From Candidatus Izemoplasma sp. (GTDB lineage Bacteria; Bacillota_I; Bacilli_A; Izemoplasmatales; Izemoplasmataceae): a stretch of 5,931 bases of DNA. The DNA lies in NCBI GenBank assembly GCA_007116105.1, contig SKJA01000063.1, positions 1 through 5,931 of the forward strand. The letters run 5' to 3'. The notes under the pieces are model-generated. The model had not been told where the DNA came from and did not search any database. It was given only the letters and a program-made list of their open reading frames with translations. Each line of letters begins with the position of its first letter. Positions within the stretch are counted from its first letter, which is position 1. The position numbers and the translations under genes are program-made. This document shows, piece by piece, positions 1 through 5,024 of the stretch.

Positions 1-353
1 ACTATCAAACCAAACAACGCGAAGATTTATGGATTGTCGGTCAATTGGCAGGGGTTGAGGGCTATGTTGAAAGTGCGGCCAGTGCGATTGTGGCGGCACA
101 CAGTGCGTTCGCCTATTTAAATGGTCTCACTGTCTCACCGTTTCCTAAAGAGACGGTCATTGGCGCGCAAGCCGACTACATTGCTCACGCCCCAATGAAA
201 CATTTTCAACCGATGAATGCGAATTTTGGTTTGCTGCCAGAAATCACAGAAAAACATAAGAAAAAAGAGCGTAAAAGCTTGATGGCCACCCGGGCTCTTC
301 AAGCAATGGAGGCTTTCATTCATGAACGATCAGGATTGGATCAAACTCTATAG
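1..353 (+). CDS. trmFO: TrmFO, folate/FAD-dependent tRNA (uracil-54-C5)-methyltransferase, C-terminal part (5' end outside window)
   Basis: The reading frame is open from base 3 and ends at TAG 351-353, giving 116 visible residues; the start lies upstream of the window. TrmFO is a cytoplasmic flavoprotein that uses 5,10-methylenetetrahydrofolate and FAD to make m5U54 in the T-loop of tRNA. The visible part has the family's C-terminal signatures: GQLAGVEGYVESAASA early on (the usual form is GQITGVEGYVESAA, close to the FAD site), then FQPMNANFGLLPEI and a basic KHKKKERK stretch before a C-terminal helix. It overlaps xerC by 32 bases, and trmFO (gid) beside xerC (codV) is a known Bacillota arrangement. 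The ATG-like start at the TTG in GQL is not a real start, because homology continues upstream to the window edge. Identification is by motif recall, but the motifs are distinctive. Confidence 0.93.
   Translation, partial: YQTKQREDLWIVGQLAGVEGYVESAASAIVAAHSAFAYLNGLTVSPFPKETVIGAQADYIAHAPMKHFQPMNANFGLLPEITEKHKKKERKSLMATRALQAMEAFIHERSGLDQTL
308..312 (+). promoter_or_regulatory. Ribosome binding site of xerC
   Basis: GGAGG lies 9 bases upstream of ATG 322, inside the end of trmFO. It supports ATG 322 as the xerC start, even though this gives a 32-base overlap with trmFO. Confidence 0.7.
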
Positions 354-1221
354 CGATTATTTAAGTGTCTTAGCGCGCAACAGCACGCATACAGTCAAAG
401 CCTACACCAAAGATGTGGATGACTTTCGGCTGTTTTTGGTGCGGGAAGAACTGGGTGGCTTAAACGTCGTGTCACCTCGCAGCGCAAAGTTTTATCTCTC
501 TGAACTCATCGCCCGTTATCAAAACCAAACGGTCAGCCGGAAAATCGCTTCATTGCGTTCTTTTTATCGGTTTCTAAGAGATCAAGGGGAGATTGAAGTC
601 GATCCTTTTTTGGAGTTAAAACTCCCGAAAGTGACCAAACCAGCGCCGAAGTATTTGTTTCCTGAAGACATAGAAACACTCTTTGAAAGCATCGACCAAA
701 CCAGTCCCAAAGGCACCCGCGATGCGTTGATTTTGCATGTGCTTTATGGGTCCGGACTGCGGGTGTCAGAATTGGTTTCGCTCTCACTTCAAAGTGTGCG
801 CTTAAAGGAAAAGACCATGCTTGTCCGCGGCAAAGGCAATAAAGAACGTTATGTCCCCATCTCAAGCAGTGTGAAAGCACTCTTTGAAGGGTATTTACTG
901 TATGCAAGACCGTATTTAGTGAAAGAAAAAAAACATAAGCTGATGTTTGTGAACATGAAGGGAGACCCTTTAAGCACCCGCGGGGTGCGTCACATCATGC
1001 AAGACATCTTAGCCACGTCGGCGACGTTTTTAAAAGTCTCACCGCACATGTTAAGACATTCTTTTGCGTCGCATATGTTAGCCTCTGGGGCGGATTTAAG
1101 AAGTGTCCAGGAACTCTTAGGCCATGCCCATTTATCAAGCACCCAAATCTACACCCATGTGGGTCGTGATGCGCTGTTGGAAGCCTATCACAGCGCTCAT
1201 CCGAGGGGGCAGAAGAAATGA
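322..1221 (+). CDS. xerC: Tyrosine recombinase XerC/XerD family, most likely XerC
   Basis: This 299-residue protein has the usual Xer length. With a partner recombinase it resolves chromosome dimers at dif, near the divisome. Residues 1-100 form the SAM-like core-binding domain, with the typical NTVxAYxxDVxxF-like region at 21-35 (STHTVKAYTKDVDDF). Residues 110-290 form the catalytic domain. All six catalytic positions are present: Arg147 (GSGLRVSEL), Lys171 (RGKGNKER), His242 and Arg245 (SPHMLRHSFASH), His268 (LLGHAHLSSTQ) and the nucleophile Tyr277 (IYTHV). The enzyme should therefore be active. The position right after trmFO favours XerC (CodV) over XerD or a phage integrase, and there is no att-like or phage context. 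It ends in an ATGA overlap with rlmH. The hslVU genes that follow codV in Bacillus are absent here. Confidence 0.93.
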   Translation: MNDQDWIKLYSDYLSVLARNSTHTVKAYTKDVDDFRLFLVREELGGLNVVSPRSAKFYLSELIARYQNQTVSRKIASLRSFYRFLRDQGEIEVDPFLELKLPKVTKPAPKYLFPEDIETLFESIDQTSPKGTRDALILHVLYGSGLRVSELVSLSLQSVRLKEKTMLVRGKGNKERYVPISSSVKALFEGYLLYARPYLVKEKKHKLMFVNMKGDPLSTRGVRHIMQDILATSATFLKVSPHMLRHSFASHMLASGADLRSVQELLGHAHLSSTQIYTHVGRDALLEAYHSAHPRGQKK

Positions 1222-1691
1222 CTGTGACCTTTTTAACGGTGGGTAAACTGTCCAAAGGGTACTTAAAAGAGGGCTGCGATGATTTTTTAAAACGCTTGAA
1301 AGCCTTCGGTCAGATGAACGTCATCGAAGTGCCTGAAGTAGCCTTGAAAAACCCTTCTGTCGCACAGACTGTTCAAGCTCAGGAAAAAGAATCACAGGCA
1401 CTCTTAGAAAAGTGTCCCCCAGGTTTTGTGATTTTGTGTGACTTAGAGGGTGTGCAATTTTCTTCACCCGCGTTGGCGCAAAAAATCTCCCACGTCTTGA
1501 CGTATCAAGACTCCAATCTTATTTTTGTGGTCGGCGGGTCGCATGGCGTCTCAAGCACCCTTAAAGCGAAAGCGAATCTCGTTTGGTCGTTTTCACCACT
1601 CACCTTCCCTCACCAATTGGCCCGGTTGATGTTGCTCGAACAAGTCTACCGCGCGTTTACCATTTTGCATCATCACCCCTATCACAAGTAA
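1218..1691 (+). CDS. rlmH: RlmH, 23S rRNA (pseudouridine-1915-N3)-methyltransferase
   Basis: This is a 157-residue SPOUT-class methyltransferase of the usual RlmH length (about 155-160). It methylates pseudouridine 1915 in helix 69 of 23S rRNA on assembled 70S ribosomes, using S-adenosylmethionine. The sequence shows the trefoil-knot SAM site (FVVGGSHGVS, residues 103-112) and the near-invariant C-terminal block (WSFSPLTFPHQLARLMLLEQ, 123-142, then YRAFTILHHHPYHK to the end), which closely follows the family pattern ending in PYHK or PYHR. The start ATG 1218 overlaps the xerC stop in ATGA, and GAGGGGG at 1203-1209 is a fitting ribosome binding site 8 bases upstream. Translation is probably coupled to xerC. 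Confidence 0.95.
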   Translation: MTVTFLTVGKLSKGYLKEGCDDFLKRLKAFGQMNVIEVPEVALKNPSVAQTVQAQEKESQALLEKCPPGFVILCDLEGVQFSSPALAQKISHVLTYQDSNLIFVVGGSHGVSSTLKAKANLVWSFSPLTFPHQLARLMLLEQVYRAFTILHHHPYHK

Positions 1692-1694
1692 TCG

Positions 1695-1700
1695 AAGGAG
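1695..1700 (+). promoter_or_regulatory. Ribosome binding site that fixes the Nudix gene start
   Basis: AAGGAG lies 8 bases before ATG 1709, in the 17-base gap after the rlmH stop. It decides between ATG 1709 and an in-frame extension back to 1583, which would overlap rlmH and has no homology. Confidence 0.75.
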
Positions 1701-1708
1701 TTGACCCA

Positions 1709-2248
1709 ATGAACTTTAAAGAAACGTTTGTTTCCCGTGAGATGATATACCAAGGCCGTTTTATTGACGTTTACGAAGATACGGTCACGTTACCCAATGA
1801 TCAACAAGCCTTACGTGTCATTGTCGATCACATCGGTGCCGCAGCGGTGCTGGCGTTGACACCCAACAATGAGGTCATTTTAGTCCGCCAATATCGCTAC
1901 GCCGCAGGCTGTGACACACTTGAGATCCCTGCGGGCAAAAAAGATCATAAGCATGACGACCCGTTAGACACCGCCAAACGTGAACTTGAAGAGGAAACAG
2001 GCTACGTGTCTGAGGATTGGTCCCCTTTGGGTGAAGCCATGGGCGCCATTGGTTTTTGTACGGAGCGGGTCTTTTTTTACCTCGCCCGTAACTGTGTTTT
2101 AAAAGACAATCCTCTCCCACCCGATGACGGTGAGTTTGTGGAAACCGTTTTGATGCCCTTTGAAGATGCCTTAGCGTTGATTTATGATGACACTTTGATT
2201 GACGCAAAAACCATCATTGCGCTGATAAAAGCCCAAAAAAAGGGATGA
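1709..2248 (+). CDS. Nudix hydrolase, ADP-ribose pyrophosphatase-like
   Basis: The 179-residue protein fits the NudF/ADP-ribose pyrophosphatase family (about 180-200 residues). These are cytosolic Mg-dependent enzymes that cleave nucleoside diphosphate sugars, typically ADP-ribose to AMP and ribose 5-phosphate. The N-terminal strand region (MIYQGRFIDVYEDTVTLPN, 12-30) is typical of the family, and so is VILVRQYRYAAGCDTLEIPA (57-75 region) leading into the Nudix box. The box spans Gly76 to Val100, with the metal-binding core RELEEETGY at 91-99 intact. Two things are odd. The spacing from Gly76 to the REL core is one residue longer than the canonical GX5EX7REUXEEXGU, with Asp or His where Glu is expected. 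The SPG proline that marks ADP-ribose pyrophosphatases is replaced (GAIGFCTER, 112-120, Ile114). A different NDP-sugar substrate is therefore possible. The gene follows rlmH by 17 bases, probably in the same operon. Confidence 0.88.
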   Translation: MNFKETFVSREMIYQGRFIDVYEDTVTLPNDQQALRVIVDHIGAAAVLALTPNNEVILVRQYRYAAGCDTLEIPAGKKDHKHDDPLDTAKRELEEETGYVSEDWSPLGEAMGAIGFCTERVFFYLARNCVLKDNPLPPDDGEFVETVLMPFEDALALIYDDTLIDAKTIIALIKAQKKG

Positions 2249-2273
2249 GTTTTTAGCGTGAGAGTGCTATAAT
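2245..2273 (+). promoter_or_regulatory. Putative sigma-A promoter for the Mrp/Mbh-type operon
   Basis: A perfect extended -10 (TGCTATAAT, with TATAAT at 2268-2273) sits 25 bases upstream of mrpE. A weak -35 (ATGAGT, 2245-2250, sharing the TGA core of TTGACA) lies 17 bases upstream, overlapping the Nudix stop codon. The extended -10 would compensate for the poor -35. Transcription would begin near 2280, within the 8-base palindrome TAACGTTA (2277-2284), and leave a leader of under 20 bases. This suggests the antiporter genes are transcribed independently of the housekeeping cluster; it is a prediction from consensus only. Confidence 0.6.
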
Positions 2274-2285
2274 AACTAACGTTAA

Positions 2286-2292
2286 AGAGGTG
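2286..2292 (+). promoter_or_regulatory. Ribosome binding site of mrpE
   Basis: AGAGGTG (2286-2292) ends 5 bases before ATG 2298 and is a near-full match to the anti-Shine-Dalgarno sequence. It supports this start for the first gene of the antiporter operon. Confidence 0.65.
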
Positions 2293-2297
2293 AAACC

Positions 2298-2807
2298 ATG
2301 ATACAGTTTATAAAGTTGCGCTACAAACTCTTTTTAGTCTTACTTGCGTTTTGGTTTTTACTGGCGTTTAACTTCCAGATTGAAACGATCATCTCCGGAC
2401 TTGTGGTGACGTTTTTTATTACGGTGGTGGCGTCTTACAATGTGCTTTATACCGATGAAGGCTACGTCTATCACGGCATTCGTTTGCGGACGATTGTGGT
2501 GTATGTGGCGTTTTTGTTTGTCGAAATTTATAAAGCGGCGTTTATGTATGTCTACAACTTATTAAGCCATCGCATTGAACCTGTGGTTTTCACGATTGAA
2601 CTCGATGTGGACGATCCGGTCTTGGTCGGCGTGATTGCGAATTCCATTACGCTCACACCAGGCACCATCACCATCGATTCAAACAGTGAATCGCGGACCG
2701 TGACGGTCTTGACGCTTGCTGCCGAGGGCACGACTGCGGAAGAATTGGCAAAACCGATTCGGGAAAAGTTCGAAGCGCTGCTTAAGAAGAAAGGATACGA
2801 TGTCTGA
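2298..2807 (+). CDS. mrpE: Mrp/Mnh cation:proton antiporter subunit E (MbhA-like)
   Basis: This 169-residue membrane protein has the usual MrpE length (about 155-170). MrpE is a small accessory subunit needed for assembly and full activity of Mrp antiporters; its counterpart in archaeal membrane-bound hydrogenase is MbhA. Hydrophobic segments lie at about 10-25, 28-46 and 66-88. A soluble C-terminal domain follows with the family hallmark NSITLTPGTITID (115-127) and a charged helix at the end (AEELAKPIREKFEALLKKK). It is the first gene after the promoter at 2268-2273, and its TGA stop shares one base with the mrpF start (TGATG). MrpE being first, ahead of F and G, is unlike Bacillus, where it is fifth, but matches Mbh-type operons. 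Confidence 0.92.
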   Translation: MIQFIKLRYKLFLVLLAFWFLLAFNFQIETIISGLVVTFFITVVASYNVLYTDEGYVYHGIRLRTIVVYVAFLFVEIYKAAFMYVYNLLSHRIEPVVFTIELDVDDPVLVGVIANSITLTPGTITIDSNSESRTVTVLTLAAEGTTAEELAKPIREKFEALLKKKGYDV

Positions 2808-3082
2808 TGAGTGTGCTTGAATGGTTTTTAATTGTGACTTTGTTTTTGATGATTGTGGCGATTTTAGCAAGCTTCATTCGGCTCATCATCGGCCCCACGA
2901 TTTGGGATCGTATTTTAATGGTCAACATCATCTCTGCCAAAGTGGTCATGTTCATTGCGATTTACGCCATTTACATTGACAGTATTTTGATTTTGGACAT
3001 TGCGATCAGTTATGGCATCATCGGCTTTTTAACGATTACGTTGTTGTCTAAATACATCATGACAGGAGGACGTGAAAAATGA
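2807..3082 (+). CDS. mrpF: Mrp/Mnh cation:proton antiporter subunit F (MbhB-like)
   Basis: The 91-residue protein has three predicted membrane helices (about 5-27, 40-58, 61-81), the normal MrpF size and topology. The family motif GPTIWDRILMVN (29-40; usually GPTxxDRxxAxN) follows the first helix, and LDIAISYGIIGF (63-74) in the last helix carries the conserved Asp64. MrpF is a small integral subunit of the Mrp complex, equivalent to MbhB. AAGGA at 2791-2795 is a plausible ribosome binding site 11 bases upstream. The start shares one base with the mrpE stop, and the end overlaps mrpG in ATGA. Confidence 0.92.
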   Translation: MSVLEWFLIVTLFLMIVAILASFIRLIIGPTIWDRILMVNIISAKVVMFIAIYAIYIDSILILDIAISYGIIGFLTITLLSKYIMTGGREK

Positions 3083-3426
3083 TCGATGCAATCACGATAC
3101 TTTTACTCATTCTTTCCTGGATCTTTTTAGTGTTTGGCATGGTGTCGATTTTTGTCCTCAAAAATCTTTACACCCGCATTCTCTCCGCTGCCACCATTGA
3201 TACGGTTGCTGCGCTGACCATCATCATTGCCCTGATGGTGTTAAGTTTTGATCGCTTTGATTATTTGGTACGGTTTATTTTACTCATCGCGTTTTTAATG
3301 TTAACCACCCCCATCAGCTCACACGTCAACATTCGCAGTGCCTATTTAACGGGTCTTGACGTGAAACGTCTTTACACCCAAGCCGAACTCAAACGTCAAG
3401 AAGCGGAGGCTGAGCGCTATGAGTGA
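3079..3426 (+). CDS. mrpG: Mrp/Mnh cation:proton antiporter subunit G (MbhC-like)
   Basis: This 115-residue protein has three predicted membrane helices (about 5-27, 36-56, 60-78) and the MrpG/PhaG pattern. NLYTRILSAATIDT (29-42) replaces the usual DxYtRlHAatk region, and TTPISSHVNIRSAYLTG (76-92) matches the family's TaPvaaHxxaRaAyxsG. MrpG is a small membrane subunit of the antiporter. After the core there is a highly charged, probably helical cytoplasmic tail (93-115, rich in Lys, Arg and Glu). The start has a strong AGGAGG at 3064-3069, 9 bases upstream and inside mrpF. It overlaps mrpF by 4 bases (ATGA) and the next gene by 8. The first motif is more divergent than in Bacillus MrpG, but the third helix region leaves little doubt. 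Confidence 0.88.
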   Translation: MIDAITILLLILSWIFLVFGMVSIFVLKNLYTRILSAATIDTVAALTIIIALMVLSFDRFDYLVRFILLIAFLMLTTPISSHVNIRSAYLTGLDVKRLYTQAELKRQEAEAERYE

Positions 3427-4000
3427 TGTGACGTTAATAGAAATCAGTGCGTATTTCTTACAAGTCTTGTTGATTATTTTAGCCATTGCGATTGTGACGC
3501 ACAAAAACAATGGGACCATCATCATTTTGATTGCGTCGTTTTCGTTGGTGACCGCCAGTTTGTACGTCTTAAACAGTGCGCCTGACGTGGCGATTGCGGA
3601 AGTCGCCATCAACTCGGCGATCATTCCTTTAATTTATGTCATCAGTATTTCGCGTCAACGCGAATACATTGTCTTAGACCGTGTCAACGACAACTTCATC
3701 ATCAGTGACGATGCCTTTACGGGTGTGGGTTACATTCTTCTCAACCGTTTTGCGGAGTACTATCACTTAGAGCTTAACATCACCAATGACCCTGGGTTTG
3801 AGCATTATACCCAAGGGGAAGATCAAGTGCTCCTTGAAAAAACGAACATTGATTTAATCATTCGTAAAGATGCGAAGACCGGACAGTATTTACTTGAAGG
3901 TAAAGAATCCAGCATTTTAATTCACAAACTTGAGCAAATGGCCGCGAATTACCGAAACATTCGTGTCATCAAGTATAAGGATCGTGATTTCGGTGAATAA
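3419..4000 (+). CDS. mbhD: MbhD-like subunit (DUF4040 domain, part of the MrpA C-terminal region) with an extra soluble C-terminal domain
   Basis: The 193-residue protein has two parts. Residues 5-78 hold three predicted membrane helices (about 7-26, 33-50, 60-78) with the core motif SLYVLNSAPDVAIAEVAINSA (47-67 region), the hallmark of the MbhD/DUF4040 domain. That domain also occurs in the C-terminal part of full-length MrpA. In these complexes it lies in the membrane arm and contributes to the putative cation path; Asp56 and Glu61 are the acidic residues of interest. Residues 80-193 are hydrophilic and have no counterpart that I recognise in the roughly 100-residue archaeal MbhD. Positive charges just after helix 3 (SRQRE, 78-82) put this domain in the cytoplasm. 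GGAGG at 3405-3409, 9 bases upstream, supports ATG 3419. It overlaps mrpG by 8 bases. Confidence 0.82.
   Translation: MSDVTLIEISAYFLQVLLIILAIAIVTHKNNGTIIILIASFSLVTASLYVLNSAPDVAIAEVAINSAIIPLIYVISISRQREYIVLDRVNDNFIISDDAFTGVGYILLNRFAEYYHLELNITNDPGFEHYTQGEDQVLLEKTNIDLIIRKDAKTGQYLLEGKESSILIHKLEQMAANYRNIRVIKYKDRDFGE
3977..3981 (+). promoter_or_regulatory. Ribosome binding site supporting a GTG start for the mbhE-mrpB fusion
   Basis: AAGGA lies 11 bases upstream of GTG 3993 and 2 bases before GTG 3984. The spacing favours GTG 3993, which gives an 8-base overlap with the preceding stop, the same overlap length as at the mrpG/mbhD junction. No in-frame ATG exists near the first membrane helix. Confidence 0.5.
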
Positions 4001-4685
4001 ACATGTGATTGTCATTGCGCTTTTAGCGGTGTTGTTGGGTGTGTTTATTGTTGCGATGAGCGACATCCGAGAATTGTATAACGCGTATGGACGAGATTAC
4101 TTTTTTGCGAACGGTTATCAAGAAACCGGATCGCGTAATTTAGTCACGGCCATCTATTTGGATTATCGTTTGTTTGACAGTTTGTTTGAAGCAGGGATTT
4201 TGTTGATTGCTGTTTCAGGCATTTTATGGATTTCCAAACATGAAGTGAAAGAACGTTACGCACAGTTTATGATCGACCGTTATAAAACGCCCGATCTGTT
4301 TGTGACCTTCAGTGTCTTGGTGTATCCGTTGATGTTGGCGTTTGGGTTTTATGTCATCATCAATGGCCATCTATCGCCTGGGGGTGGCTTCCAGGGTGGG
4401 GCCATTGTCGCCACCGCGATCTTAATTCTTTACTACATTGACAGTGATCGTGAGACCAATGTCGGCTTCATCGTGACGATTGAAAAATTTATTTTCATGG
4501 CCATCATTTTACTGGCGTCGATTTCGGTGTTCACACGAGGCACATTCTTTACCAACTTTTTCCCAATCGATACGAACCTAGACTTAAAAGCCGTGTATTT
4601 GGTGTCTTTAAACATGTTGATTGGCTTTAAAGTAGCGCTGGGTCTTTGGACCATCTTCACGGCGTTTTTAAAGGAGGGACGTTAA
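3993..4685 (+). CDS. mrpB: Fused MbhE-like and MrpB subunit of the cation:proton antiporter
   Basis: From GTG 3993 the protein has 230 residues, longer than a typical MrpB (about 140). Residues 1-85 resemble MbhE, the last segment of full-length MrpA: a first membrane helix (4-22), an exported-looking loop, then SRNLVTAIYLDYRLFDSLFE (47-66; usual form NxVtaILvdfRaxDTlgE) leading into a second helix (66-81). Residues 95-230 are a complete MrpB (MnhB family) with four helices (about 104-122, 133-149, 160-180, 200-225) and the signature GHLSPGGGFQGGAI (125-138). MrpB is an integral subunit next to the MrpA C-terminal part, so the fusion joins neighbours in the complex. An in-frame TTG at 3930 would lengthen the protein but lies deep inside mbhD and adds polar residues without family support. 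It ends at TAA, immediately followed by mrpC. Confidence 0.87.
   Translation: MNKHVIVIALLAVLLGVFIVAMSDIRELYNAYGRDYFFANGYQETGSRNLVTAIYLDYRLFDSLFEAGILLIAVSGILWISKHEVKERYAQFMIDRYKTPDLFVTFSVLVYPLMLAFGFYVIINGHLSPGGGFQGGAIVATAILILYYIDSDRETNVGFIVTIEKFIFMAIILLASISVFTRGTFFTNFFPIDTNLDLKAVYLVSLNMLIGFKVALGLWTIFTAFLKEGR
4671..4678 (+). promoter_or_regulatory. Strong ribosome binding site of mrpC
   Basis: AAGGAGGG, a near-perfect Shine-Dalgarno sequence, sits 7 bases before ATG 4686. It compensates for the absence of an overlap at this junction, where mrpC starts directly after the mrpB stop. Confidence 0.75.
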
Positions 4686-5024
4686 ATGGATCCGATTTTA
4701 ACCTTTATCGTCATTCTTATTGGATTTTACGGGTTATCCGTCAGTGAAAACATCATTAAAAGTGTCTTCATGGTGACCATCATTGAATCGGGTGTGATTT
4801 TGTTGTTCCTCAACTTAGGGAACTTAGAAGGCGGATCCATTCCGATCTTTAATGAAACCTTGGTGGGCATTGTCGATCCGTTACCACAAGCGTTGATGAT
4901 CACGACCATCGTCATTGGATCAACGGTCACAGCGATGGCGTTGATGTTGTCGATTAAAGTGTTCCATCACTATGGCTCAATCGAATGGAAAACGGTCCTC
5001 AATCGTGAGGACATGGAGTTATGA
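4686..5024 (+). CDS. mrpC: Mrp/Mnh cation:proton antiporter subunit C (NuoK-like, MbhG-like)
   Basis: This 112-residue protein has the MrpC length and three membrane helices (about 3-18, 26-44, 66-92). MrpC is homologous to NuoK of respiratory complex I and sits beside the large antiporter subunit. The defining block VDPLPQALMITTIVIG (63-78) matches the family's DPLPQALvLTAIVIG. Glu34 in helix 2 and Glu21 just before it are candidates for the NuoK-type membrane glutamate, though I cannot align them exactly. The start directly abuts the mrpB stop and has a strong ribosome binding site. The end overlaps mrpD in ATGA. Confidence 0.93.
   Translation: MDPILTFIVILIGFYGLSVSENIIKSVFMVTIIESGVILLFLNLGNLEGGSIPIFNETLVGIVDPLPQALMITTIVIGSTVTAMALMLSIKVFHHYGSIEWKTVLNREDMEL

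Noticed and set aside
533..907. Antisense open frame of 124 codons within xerC
   Set aside because: It lies opposite a clearly conserved recombinase, and its translation has no domain-like pattern.
322..1221. Phage or integron integrase, with the window as a mobile element
   Set aside because: The protein is a standard-length Xer recombinase between trmFO and rlmH; no att repeats, IS ends or phage genes are visible.
1583..1708. N-terminal extension of the Nudix protein by 42 residues
   Set aside because: It would overlap rlmH out of frame and has no family homology. ATG 1709 with its ribosome binding site fits the family length.
1875..2207. Antisense open frame of 110 codons within the Nudix gene
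   Set aside because: It is the complement of a conserved Nudix coding region, with composition typical of a shadow frame.
2232..2254. CCC-A7-GGG followed by a run of T as a possible terminator after the Nudix gene
   Set aside because: The stem is only 3 pairs and the T run is separated from it by several bases, so it cannot act as an intrinsic terminator.
3346..3624. Antisense open frame of 92 codons over mrpG and mbhD that looks hydrophobic
   Set aside because: Its hydrophobicity mirrors the membrane-helix codons on the sense strand, and no start context or family match is seen.
3930..3992. TTG start giving a longer MbhE-MrpB protein
   Set aside because: The added residues are polar, overlap the mbhD C-terminal domain and precede the natural first membrane helix. 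GTG 3993 fits better.
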